NCBI GenBank assembly: GCA_003153055.1
Contig: PMBV01000124.1
Coordinates: 1-27,794, forward strand
DNA: 27,794 bases
Direction: 5' to 3'
DNA from: Myxococcales bacterium
GTDB taxonomy: Bacteria; Myxococcota; Myxococcia; Myxococcales; Myxococcaceae
Made by a program: the position numbers and the translations under genes. The notes beneath the pieces were generated by a model that was given only the letters and a program-made list of their open reading frames with translations, did no database searches and was not told where the DNA came from. Below, piece after piece: positions 7,395 to 14,630 of the stretch (position 1 is its first letter; each line of letters begins with the position of its first letter).

Positions 7395-8353
7395 GGTTTC
7401 TCCGGCATGAGTCCAGCCCGCGCCAGCACTTCGTTGAGCTCCGCGGGCAAGCCGGCTTCTACCACGACCTTTCGCCCGTCCTGCGGGTGAGGAAACTCCA
7501 GCCGCTGGGCGTGCAGAAAGAGGCGCCGAAGCCCCCACATCGCCTTGACCTCCCGGTTGAAGGCGAAGTCACCGTGCTTGGGGTCTCCCGCGACGGGGTG
7601 CCCGATGGCCGCGAAATGCCGGCGGATTTGGTGGGTGCGCCCCGTCTCGATGACACAGCTCAGGAAGGCCGCCTGGGAGTTCTGCCGCAGCACCTGGTAC
7701 CGGGTGCGGGCCTCTTGCAGGTTGACGCCCCGGCGGGCCTTCGACTCGGCCGTCTGCTGGTGCTCGGCCAGCTTCACGTCGATGAGGCCGGTGGGCTTCT
7801 GAAGCTCGCCCTTCACCAGCGTGAGGTACCGCTTCTTGGCCTGGTGGTTGGTGAAGACCTCGGTGAAGTGCACCATGGCCGGGCGGCGCTTGGCCACCAA
7901 CAGCACCCCGCTCGTCTCGCGGTCGATGCGGTGGGCCGGGCTCGCGGCGAAGTCGTTTCGTACACCCTTGGGGCCGAGGTACTCGCGCACCAGATCCACC
8001 GCGGTCCCCCCGGTGATGCCGCTGCCAGGGTGCACCGCCATGCCCGAGGGCTTGTTCATCGCTAGGATCCAGTCGTCCTCGAACAGCACCGTGAGCTGGG
8101 CGAGGTCGACCTTCGGCTTGGGCGGGGGCGCACGCTCGGTCTCGGCCAGGAGCTGCTCGGCGGCCCCCCGAATGGTGATGACGTCTCCCGAGGCGAGGTC
8201 CTGATCCGGCTGGCACCGCTTCCCGTTGACCCGCACCTTCTTCACCCGAATCATCTTGAACAGGTGCGAGGTGGGGACGTTCGGAAGCGTCCGCTTCAGG
8301 TACTTGTCGAGGCGTACGCCGGCGAAGTCGTCGCTGATACGGTACTCCAGCAT
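7391..8353 (-). CDS. RluC/RluD-family 23S rRNA pseudouridine synthase
   Basis: A 320-residue enzyme. An N-terminal S4 RNA-binding domain (residues 8-62, with RLDKYLKR and KVRVNGKR) precedes the synthase domain. The catalytic motif is HRIDRETSGVLLVAK with Asp144. Further signatures are VHPGSG (108-112), RYLTLVKG and ETGRTHQIRRHFAAIGHPVAGD near the C-terminus. It isomerises uridines in 23S rRNA; RluC seems somewhat closer than RluD because of the RVKKVRVNGKR spacing, but the exact sites cannot be read from sequence. It is the first gene of a coupled pair with PBP1A (ATGA overlap), and is divergent from the pentapeptide-repeat gene across 117 bp. Confidence 0.9.
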   Translation of the reverse strand: MLEYRISDDFAGVRLDKYLKRTLPNVPTSHLFKMIRVKKVRVNGKRCQPDQDLASGDVITIRGAAEQLLAETERAPPPKPKVDLAQLTVLFEDDWILAMNKPSGMAVHPGSGITGGTAVDLVREYLGPKGVRNDFAASPAHRIDRETSGVLLVAKRRPAMVHFTEVFTNHQAKKRYLTLVKGELQKPTGLIDVKLAEHQQTAESKARRGVNLQEARTRYQVLRQNSQAAFLSCVIETGRTHQIRRHFAAIGHPVAGDPKHGDFAFNREVKAMWGLRRLFLHAQRLEFPHPQDGRKVVVEAGLPAELNEVLARAGLMPEKP

Positions 8354-8470
8354 GTGGCCAACGCGTCTACACCGGCGAACTCGAAGAAGAAACCGTCACC
8401 TCGGCCCAGGACGCGAAGAGGCACCGAAACTCCTGGAAGGTAGGGCATGGTGAGGTAGAAGCCCCGAGCT

Positions 8471-9685
8471 ATGGCGAAGCAGCTCAGCATCGAAGATTTG
8501 TTGAAGTCGGGCAGCAAGCAGTGGAACCAGCTGCGCAAGGACGGAAAGGTCCCGCTCGACCATACCGGCGCGACGTTTCCGCAGCTGTTCTCCGCCAATG
8601 CCGACTTGTCCGGCCTCACGCTCATCGGCTCTGAGTGGGAGAAGTGCGACCTCTCCAAGGTGTCGTTTCGCGACGCCGACCTCTCCAACTCGTACTTTCA
8701 CGGCGGCCGTCTGCAGGACTGCGACTTCCGCGGGGCGAACATCGAGGGGGCGACCTTCGAGAAGCTGAAGCTGCTCCGCTGCGACTTCACCGGGGCCAAG
8801 GGCCTCGAGGAAGCGGAGTTCGACGACTGCGACATGGACCGAGTGGTAGGCCTCGACGGAGAAGACGCCCCGCCGCCGCCGCCGCCGCCCGCGGTGGGCA
8901 TCACCAGCTTCACCCGCGAGCAGCGCACCGCGGCCATGGCAGCGCAGCTGCAGTCCGAGGTCTCCGACCTCCCCCCGTTCCGCCCGACCGACGAGCCGGG
9001 GAAGCTCGTGTTCCGCTGGCTCAAGCACGTGTCGAACCCACCGCTCTGGGTGCTCGACGTGCCCGGGCTGAGGTTGCCGCCGCCGGTGCGCATGGCGACC
9101 GGTGCCAGCCTCGAGCACCTCTACCGCGAGGCCGTGAAGACGAGCCTCGAGGGCCGCCGGCCGGTGCCCGACATGCAGGGCGTCGCCAAGGCCAAGGAAT
9201 TGGTGGTCAGCGGCGGTGCCGACGTGGCCATCGCGGTGGTGTACTTGAAGGCAGTGGGCGAAGAGGTCGTCGCCTCCGAGCCTTCGGTCGACGCGCTGAG
9301 CGAGCTGCTCGCCCGGGCCGTCGAGGCCGAAGACCCGACCTCCGACGTCGACCCGCGCATCACCGGTGGGCTCCTCGAGCTCAAGGCCTCGGCCTCGGCG
9401 GTGGAGCACGTGGGTGAGCTGCGCATGCGGCTGGCGGCCTGCCAGCTCTTCTCCGCGCTCCTCGAGGCCGGCTTCAACCCCGACAACAACTGGGAAGAGG
9501 CCGTCGACTCCACCGAGGCCTCACAGGATCTCGCGCACGTGGCCACCAACGGTCAGCGCGATCAACTCGCCGACATGTTCCGCGCCTACGCCGAGCTGCC
9601 CGACGACCTCAGAATGCGCCGGCTGGCGTACCTCGCCGAGGCCACTGCCCACGTCGAGGCGATGGCCACCGGGCCGCGGGAGTAG
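8471..9685 (+). CDS. pentapeptide-repeat protein with Pro-rich linker
   Basis: A 404-residue protein in three parts. Residues 1-30 are a short lead-in. Residues ~35-130 are pentapeptide repeats of the A(D/N)LxG type (ANADLSGLTLIG, DADLSNSYF, GANIEGATFEKL, CDFTGAKG), which form a right-handed quadrilateral beta-helix. Eight prolines at ~136-143 form a linker. The ~260-residue C-terminal part is mixed helix with no domain I recognise. No signal peptide or membrane segment is seen. Pentapeptide proteins can mimic DNA or act as scaffolds, but the function here is unknown. The gene lies alone, divergent from the pseudouridine synthase and convergent with the HprK-like gene 31 bp downstream. Confidence 0.85.
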   Translation: MAKQLSIEDLLKSGSKQWNQLRKDGKVPLDHTGATFPQLFSANADLSGLTLIGSEWEKCDLSKVSFRDADLSNSYFHGGRLQDCDFRGANIEGATFEKLKLLRCDFTGAKGLEEAEFDDCDMDRVVGLDGEDAPPPPPPPAVGITSFTREQRTAAMAAQLQSEVSDLPPFRPTDEPGKLVFRWLKHVSNPPLWVLDVPGLRLPPPVRMATGASLEHLYREAVKTSLEGRRPVPDMQGVAKAKELVVSGGADVAIAVVYLKAVGEEVVASEPSVDALSELLARAVEAEDPTSDVDPRITGGLLELKASASAVEHVGELRMRLAACQLFSALLEAGFNPDNNWEEAVDSTEASQDLAHVATNGQRDQLADMFRAYAELPDDLRMRRLAYLAEATAHVEAMATGPRE

Positions 9686-9716
9686 CTCGGGCTCGTCGCT
9701 GTGAGGTGAAGCCCCT

Positions 9717-10475
9717 TTAGCCTCGCGGGGCGAGCGCCTCGGCGATGAAGCGGCCGGCGTCGGGGTGCTTGCGAAAGTGGAGTGCCCTGAGCTCCACCGC
9801 TCCGAGGAAGGCCAGGGCCCGGCGCTGGACTTCGGCCCTGGGAATCGCCAGCCCCTCCACCTCGAAGCACTGGGCCATCACCAGCGCCGCGGCCTCCAGC
9901 GGAGGGAGCGGCGCCAGCGCCTCGTGGTCGGCCTTCCTCAGCGCGACGAGGTACCGCGCCGTGACGAGGCCGGGAGAGCCGACGTTGTCGGGGTCGCTGC
10001 GGAAGGGAGTGCCTCCCATGCGCCCGTCGGGGAACACCTGCACCACCTCGTCGGTGAGGAGCCGCGCGCCCGCCCCTCGCCCCAGCCGCGCCAGCGTCGA
10101 CTTGCCGGCCCCGCTCTGCCCACAGGCGATGAGCCCAACCTCACCCAGAGCCAGGGCGCTGGAGTGAATGAGGAGCCCGCCCAGGCGGCTCGTGGCCAGG
10201 TAGTACGCGAGACGGAGGGCCAGTTCGCCGAGAAATGGCCCCTCGCCGACGTCGACCTGGAGCACATCACCGTCCAGGCGAACGGTGCAACGCCCCAGCG
10301 GGCCTTCGACGAGCTGGCCCTCGAGGCCGGCGACCCGGTCGACGCGGAGGAGACGGTGGAGCCCCGGGCCGGCGGAGAACGCTGGAATCTGGACGCGGGG
10401 CAGCGCCATGTGGGCCAGGCTTGGGTCGACCTCGACGACTCCCGTGCCACACCAGAGCGCGACGTGAGCACTCAC
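9717..10475 (-). CDS. HprK-like P-loop kinase-family protein
   Basis: A protein of about 252 residues with a Walker A motif GQSGAGKST (119-127) after a LLIHSSALAL strand (101-110), followed by LLTDEVVQVFPDG (139-151) and a GTPFRSDPDN loop. This order (IHSSal, GxSGaGKST, LltDE) is that of HPr kinase/PEP-carboxykinase-like proteins in the HprK-related group found near biosynthetic and peptide-modification genes. The target is unknown. The frame is open to an ATG at 10781, but that would overlap nearly the whole PanD tail. GTG 10475, two bases after the PanD stop, is preferred although its ribosome site is poor. It is the last gene of a three-gene operon. Confidence 0.75.
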   Translation of the reverse strand: MSAHVALWCGTGVVEVDPSLAHMALPRVQIPAFSAGPGLHRLLRVDRVAGLEGQLVEGPLGRCTVRLDGDVLQVDVGEGPFLGELALRLAYYLATSRLGGLLIHSSALALGEVGLIACGQSGAGKSTLARLGRGAGARLLTDEVVQVFPDGRMGGTPFRSDPDNVGSPGLVTARYLVALRKADHEALAPLPPLEAAALVMAQCFEVEGLAIPRAEVQRRALAFLGAVELRALHFRKHPDAGRFIAEALAPRG

Positions 10476-10477
10476 GG

Positions 10478-11071
10478 TCAGGCCGTCTTCTGTTTCTTTT
10501 GCTTCTTCCCGCCTCGGCCCTTCTTCTTGGTGCCGGGCGAGGTGGCCGAGCTGACGACGAGTGGGCTGACGACGAGTGGGCTGTCGACTGGAGGCTCGTC
10601 CGCGTCGAGGCCCATGTCTTGCTCGTCCTGGTCCAACGCGCCAACGGCACAGGCAGCCAGGTGACCGAAGGGGTCTTGGGGCTGGGTGGGCTCGCTCTGC
10701 GAGACGTCGAGCGGGCGGTTCTCTTGGTCCACGTGCACGATGCGGGGGTGATGTCGGCGGGCAGCCTTCTCTTTCATCCACCCGTAGCTGGCGATGATGA
10801 CGAGGTCTCCAGGGCGAACCAGGTGGGCGGCCGCTCCGCTGATGCCGACCTCGCCCGAGCCGCGACGAGTGGGAACGACGGAGGTCGCCAGGCGAGCGCC
10901 GTTGGTGACGTCATAGATGTCGACCTTCTCGTGGGCGAGGAAGCCGGCGGCCTCCATCAGCTCCTCGTCGATGCTGATGGAGCCCGCGGAGTCGAGGTCG
11001 GCCCGGGTCACCACCGCGCGGTGGATCGTTCCCAGCAGCAGGTGACGGAGCGTCTTGGAGGGTTCAGGCAT
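10478..11071 (-). CDS. PanD-like pyruvoyl protein with C-terminal extension
   Basis: A 197-residue protein. Residues 7-126 align along the whole length of L-aspartate alpha-decarboxylase (PanD), including the self-cleavage Gly30-Ser31, Thr63 (E. coli Thr57, needed for processing), Arg60 (Arg54) and GAAAH. Three positions important in E. coli PanD differ: Lys9 is Thr15, Tyr58 is Ser64 and Asn72 is Ser78. It may thus mature to the pyruvoyl form yet lack normal beta-alanine synthesis. About 70 extra residues follow, with a tandem PLVVS repeat and a Lys-rich end. The start has AAGG about 8 bases upstream. It lies 25 bp after the nuclease gene and 2 bp before the HprK-like gene. Confidence 0.82.
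   Translation of the reverse strand: MPEPSKTLRHLLLGTIHRAVVTRADLDSAGSISIDEELMEAAGFLAHEKVDIYDVTNGARLATSVVPTRRGSGEVGISGAAAHLVRPGDLVIIASYGWMKEKAARRHHPRIVHVDQENRPLDVSQSEPTQPQDPFGHLAACAVGALDQDEQDMGLDADEPPVDSPLVVSPLVVSSATSPGTKKKGRGGKKQKKQKTA
10551..10580. repeat. 15-bp perfect tandem repeat in the PanD-like tail
   Basis: CTGACGACGAGTGGG occurs twice in a row. It keeps the frame and encodes PLVVS twice in the C-terminal extension, so slippage would change tail length in five-residue steps. Confidence 0.9.
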
Positions 11072-11096
11072 GCGTGACCTTCGGGCGACCGAGTGC

Positions 11097-12086
11097 TCAC
11101 AAGCCTAACTCAAGCTGGACCCGCTCGGTGATCGCCCGTGCGAAGAGACCGGCCTGTCGGAGCCCCTTGGCCAGCTCTTCGGCGAAGCCGTGCACGGTGA
11201 TGATCTCCCGGGCTCCCGATTGCGTCGCGTAGCGGAGCAGCGAAGGGAAATCGGCGTGGTCCGATACGGGGAAGGCGATGTCCGCCCCCGAGCGCCGCGC
11301 GCCCCATTGCTCCAGGGCCCACCCGGTGAGCACCGCGGTGGCCCAGGGGAGCGGGCCTCGCTCGGGGCTCCCTCGGGGCATCTTCTTCGCCCAGCCAAAC
11401 GGGGGAAAGATGCCGACCTCGCCCTCGAGGAACTGACCGTCGAAGCGGCGCGCCTCGAGGTCGACCCCGAGGGAGGCATAGAGCTGGAGCACGTCGTGGA
11501 TGCTCGGGTGGGCGCAGAGTGAGAGGCCACGGGCGGTGAGCTGGGCAATGGCCTCCTGGGACTTGCCGAGGGAGTAGGCCAGGAGCACGGGCCGTCGGCC
11601 TCGCTCGAGCTGCGCCCGGGCCCAGGCGGCCACGGCGTCGTAGGCCTCGGCGCGCGGGGGAAAGTGGTACTTGGGGTGACCGAAGGTCGACTCGAGAATG
11701 AGCGTGTCGCACGGGGCGATCTCGGCCGGCGCGGCGGTGAGCGCGGCGTCGAGCGACAGGTCGCCGGTGTACACCACCCGGTGACCGTCACCGCGAGTGA
11801 TGCGCACCTGCGCCGACCCCAGCACGTGCCCCGCCGGGAGCAACTCGAGCTCGAGGTCCTCGATTCGCAGGCGGCGACCGTACGGCGCGGGCGTGACGCG
11901 GAGGAGGGGCCCCAGCCGGTGTTCCATCAGCCTCAGCGTCTCGGGCGTGGCGATGACGTGCTCGTGCCGGGCGATGTGATCGCTGTGCGCGTGGGAGACA
12001 AACCCCAGCGGCGTCTTGAGCCGAGCGTCGAGCCACAGGGGCGTGCCCTGCATGACGAGGCCACCCTTGCTCCATTCGACCGGCAT
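11097..12086 (-). CDS. metallo-beta-lactamase fold exonuclease (Ysh1/SNM1-like)
   Basis: A 329-residue protein. The metal site motifs are HAHSDH (32-37), His88 in AGHVLGSAQV, Asp110 in YTGDLS and a late SDHADF block; ESTFG lies at about 131-135. This pattern fits the group of DNA/RNA-processing MBL nucleases that includes the ligase-associated DNA-repair exonuclease. No LigD or Lhr-like helicase gene is next to it here, so the usual partners are absent. It heads the operon with the PanD-like and HprK-like genes. The ATG at 12086 is used; Met12 is an alternative start. Confidence 0.82.
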   Translation of the reverse strand: MPVEWSKGGLVMQGTPLWLDARLKTPLGFVSHAHSDHIARHEHVIATPETLRLMEHRLGPLLRVTPAPYGRRLRIEDLELELLPAGHVLGSAQVRITRGDGHRVVYTGDLSLDAALTAAPAEIAPCDTLILESTFGHPKYHFPPRAEAYDAVAAWARAQLERGRRPVLLAYSLGKSQEAIAQLTARGLSLCAHPSIHDVLQLYASLGVDLEARRFDGQFLEGEVGIFPPFGWAKKMPRGSPERGPLPWATAVLTGWALEQWGARRSGADIAFPVSDHADFPSLLRYATQSGAREIITVHGFAEELAKGLRQAGLFARAITERVQLELGL

Positions 12087-12193
12087 GCTCGAACCCGGGT
12101 CATAGCGCGGGTGCCCGGCGCGCCCCAGTGGCCACCGGTCGTTTCGGTGCTGGGTTTACTCCACGTCGGGGTCGTGCCACCGTGGGCCCGAAG

Positions 12194-12799
12194 ATGCGAA
12201 TGGGCCTGGTGCTGTCAGTCATCGTGTTGGCCACGCCCGAGTGGAAGACCGTCTCGAGCTCCGAGGGCATCACGGTGGAGGCTCGTCCGGTCACTGGGTC
12301 TCCCTTCGCCGAGCTCCGGGCCACGACGACCGTGGCGGTGCCGGTCGAGGCGCTGTGCGCGGGGGCCTTCGGAACGAGCCTGGTCGACCCGAAGGAGCCC
12401 TCGCTCAAGTCTCGACGGGTCATCTCGGAAAGCCCCGATGAGCGCGTGGCGTACGATCGCATCAGCCCACCCGTCGTCAACGACCGCGACTATACCGTGC
12501 GCACCCACCGGGAGCAGACCGACAGGGGCCGCTGCCGCGTCACGGTCGACATCGCCAACGAGCTTGCGCCAGCTCCCAGCCCGAGCGTGGTGCGGCTCGA
12601 GAAGCTGCGCTGCGCGTGGGACTTCGAGCCCCAGCCCGATGGACGCACCAAGCTGACCTACGTGATGTGGGCGGACCCCAACACCTCGCTGCCTGCGTTC
12701 ATGGTCGAGCCGTCTCGGCACGAGCTGATGGTCGTCTGGGTCAAGCTCGTCATCGAGCGCGGGAAGGCGTGGGTCCGGGCGGGTCCGCCGAGCCAATGA
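12194..12799 (+). CDS. secreted START/SRPBCC-domain protein
   Basis: About 201 residues. The N-terminus MRMGLVLSVIVLATPEWKT is a short signal peptide. The rest is a START-like (StAR-related lipid transfer) fold: WKTVSSSEGITVEARPV, FAELRATTTVAVPVEAL, then DERVAYDRISPPVVNDRDYTVRTHREQ, which is the characteristic central block, and LTYVMWADPNTSLPAFMV before the C-terminal helix. Such proteins bind hydrophobic ligands; the ligand is unknown. The frame extends up to 12128, but the ATG at 12194 starts the signal peptide directly. It is divergent from the nuclease operon and followed by a repeat region. Confidence 0.78.
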   Translation: MRMGLVLSVIVLATPEWKTVSSSEGITVEARPVTGSPFAELRATTTVAVPVEALCAGAFGTSLVDPKEPSLKSRRVISESPDERVAYDRISPPVVNDRDYTVRTHREQTDRGRCRVTVDIANELAPAPSPSVVRLEKLRCAWDFEPQPDGRTKLTYVMWADPNTSLPAFMVEPSRHELMVVWVKLVIERGKAWVRAGPPSQ

Positions 12800-13075
12800 G
12801 TGGGAGGTGGAGCTCTGCGAGCGAGGCGGAGGCTCCGGCAAGCCGTCATTGCTTGGCGCTCGCGCCAAAGCCCGTGGAGCCTCCCACGCCTCCGACTGCC
12901 CGTCGACCTCCAGACTGAGCCACGAACCCGCCTGGAAGAGCGGCTCTCCGCAGTGGGGGGGCTGACATGGGCAGGCTGGCCCAAGGAGAGCGGCGGCGTT
13001 TTGGACTTGGCCGGTGGGCGAGCAGATCAGCCCCGCTGCACGGCAGGTGATTGTCCCCGATTGAAGGCCTGTGTG
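12800..13075. other. gene-free stretch after the START gene
   Basis: No ORF here has support from codon use, motif or ribosome site. GTGGGAGG near 12803 could pair with CCTCCCAC near 12884, but the loop is about 75 bases and the pairing is not convincing as a terminator. Confidence 0.5.
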
Positions 13076-13336
13076 AGAGCCAAGCTCGCGGCCCCCCACG
13101 TGTGCTCCACCGCGACTCGGGTCGAGGCGCTCCTCAGACCGCCTCGGTCGGTGGGCACCCGCCCTCGCACCTCAAAGCATGCTCGCACCGTCCTGCCCGC
13201 TCGGAGAACGCGGCGACCTCACCCGCTCGCATGGTCCATGGAACACGGCCAAAGAGGTGGTGAGTGCTGCCCCCTCTTCGGGGCGACAACCAGGTTGTCG
13301 CGAATTGGTGTCTGATCGCGACAACCAAGTTGTCGC
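13076..13336 (+). repeat. dispersed repeat, segment z (copy B) with two palindromes
   Basis: Direct-orientation homologue of 3061-3312. It carries the same palindrome GCGACAACC-A-GGTTGTCGC at 13283-13301 and, 16 bp on, a second one at 13318-13336 (GCGACAAC, CAA, GTTGTCGC). Copy A ends inside the first bases of that second palindrome. Segment x follows in inverted orientation at 13377-13469, so this copy is the more complete one. Confidence 0.78.
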
Positions 13337-13376
13337 TCTCTTCTTCGCCTCTCCCCAAGGTCGACCCCCTTCGACC

Positions 13377-13469
13377 TGAACGACTGGCCCGTGGCCTGGC
13401 GGCTCCCCGGTCGACCGCGTTCCGCGAGGCTCAGCGAGCCAGCTCCAGATTCTGAGAGCGGAGTTTGGG
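13377..13469 (-). repeat. dispersed repeat, segment x (copy B)
   Basis: Reverse-complement homologue of 2456-2538. The 40 bp between it and the palindromes of segment z also resembles 2545-2570 loosely. Together z, the two palindromes and x make an element of about 390 bp with no credible gene, which fits a non-autonomous repeat. Confidence 0.65.
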
Positions 13470-13483
13470 TTACTCCCCAGGCC

Positions 13484-13521
13484 TGTCATCACGGAGTACT
13501 AATCTGTACACCGTGATGACA
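13484..13521. promoter_or_regulatory. strong 38-bp hairpin / dyad
   Basis: Arms TGTCATCACGG (13484-13494) and CCGTGATGACA (13511-13521) pair perfectly over 11 bp. Inside, after an A/A mismatch, GTAC (13496-13499) pairs with GTAC (13506-13509) around loop TAATCT. It lies 15 bp beyond repeat segment x and about 140 bp after the stop of the TPR/PEGA gene. There is no T-run. It may be an operator, a recombination site or the end of a mobile element. Confidence 0.5.
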
Positions 13522-13658
13522 CGCTCGGAGACCCATGCCCACTCGGCAGCTGGTCCAAGGAGCTGGTCGGTGGAGGCACGGCGAAGGTACCCAGACCGCC
13601 TTCGTCCCCTTCAGGCGGCTGCTGTCTGTGCCCATGAGGACCTCCGGCCCTCCAAAGC

Positions 13659-14630
13659 TCAGAAGGCCCACCGCCCGCTGAGCCCGAAGCCGCCTGGCGC
13701 CACCACGGGGATGATGGCCACCTGCCCCGGCGCCTGCTCCGGCCGGAGCGCGTTCAAGGCAATCAGCACGACACTGGTGGCGACCAGCCCACCGCCCGCC
13801 GCGAAGAGGGTCACAGCCACCACGTGCTCGCTGGAGCCAGTCGCGCGGCTGGCAAAGACCGTGCTGGGAATCTGACTCTGCGTGCAGCCCGACGGGCAGA
13901 GCCGTGCCAGGTCACTGTCGAAGCGGCCGAGCTGAGCCTGCGCGTCGACCATGAAGGGCACGCCCACCAGGCCGACGGCGACTCCGGCGGCGAACACCGA
14001 CCAGGGCACCCAGATGGGCCAGCGACGAACCCACTTCACCGGCAGCGCACGGAGCGCCCGCATGGTGACGGTCTCGCGATGGAGCCGCCCGGCCTGGAGG
14101 TCGACGGCCGTCGCCTCAGTGACGAAGCCCTCTTTTCGCGCCGCCAGCTGATGCGGACCGGGGTGGAGCCGCCGGTGGACACTGCCCGGCCCGATGAAGA
14201 GCCGCTCTCCGTCGAGCAACACCTCGGCCCCTGGTTCCGCGCAGTCGACCTCGAGCTCGGCGATCTGCCCGAAGAGCAGCTTCTGGTACACCTGCGCTTG
14301 CTCGAACGTCTTGGCCTCGAACGGAGCCGCCCCCCAGCGCAGCGCCGCCTCGAGGTGCTCGTAGGCCGCCAGCGGCTGATCGAGGTGAATGAGCGCGACC
14401 GAGGCGTTGTAGCGAATGGCCGGGTGGTCCCACGCGTCGAGGGCCTCGCGATAGCGCCCCAACGCCAGCGAGTACTTCGATTCTTCGAACAACGTGTTGC
14501 CCTGGCGAAAGAGGTTCAGCGCCTTCGCCTGATTCTCGGCCGACACGCCGTCGGCCCAGGGTCGCTGCGCCATGGCGGGCTCGGCGAGCGCCAGCCAGCC
14601 CAGCACCATCACGCAGGCCACCATCTTCAT
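13659..14630 (-). CDS. TPR and PEGA-domain membrane protein
   Basis: A 323-residue protein. The signal peptide MKMVACVMVLGWLALAEPAMA ends at AMA/Q22. Residues ~30-105 form TPR-like helices (ALNLFRQGNTLFEESKYSLA, YNASVALIHLDQPLAAYEHL). A PEGA domain follows (~120-190, with PGAEVLLDGE, LHPGPHQLAARKEGF). Two hydrophobic helices (about 207-228 and 270-292) close the protein. This architecture is common and numerous in myxobacteria and is thought to act in envelope-associated assemblies; the partner is unknown. ATG 14630 overlaps the TGA of the upstream lipoprotein gene as ATGA, so the pair is probably translated together. The longer frame to 14765 lies inside that gene and is not used. Confidence 0.85.
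   Translation of the reverse strand: MKMVACVMVLGWLALAEPAMAQRPWADGVSAENQAKALNLFRQGNTLFEESKYSLALGRYREALDAWDHPAIRYNASVALIHLDQPLAAYEHLEAALRWGAAPFEAKTFEQAQVYQKLLFGQIAELEVDCAEPGAEVLLDGERLFIGPGSVHRRLHPGPHQLAARKEGFVTEATAVDLQAGRLHRETVTMRALRALPVKWVRRWPIWVPWSVFAAGVAVGLVGVPFMVDAQAQLGRFDSDLARLCPSGCTQSQIPSTVFASRATGSSEHVVAVTLFAAGGGLVATSVVLIALNALRPEQAPGQVAIIPVVAPGGFGLSGRWAF

Noticed and set aside
6330..7490. 386-codon open frame on the plus strand across the PBP1A gene
   Set aside because: Antisense to a gene with all PBP motifs; the frame is open only because of GC-rich third positions, and its product is low-complexity Arg/Gly/His/Leu.
8870..8895. CCG trinucleotide run as a microsatellite of interest
   Set aside because: It encodes the Pro linker of the pentapeptide protein and is ordinary for GC-rich coding DNA.
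12800..12900. GTGGGAGG/CCTCCCAC pairing as terminator of the START gene
   Set aside because: Loop of about 75 bases and no T-run.
13172..13492. 106-codon minus frame with LRIWSWLAEPR, also seen in another frame near 2470
   Set aside because: The shared peptide follows from repeat homology; frames break between the copies and there is no start signal.
13535..13681. 48-codon plus frame after the 38-bp dyad (begins MPTRQLVQGAG)
   Set aside because: No ribosome site, no recognisable motif and it runs into the convergent TPR/PEGA gene; too weak to call.
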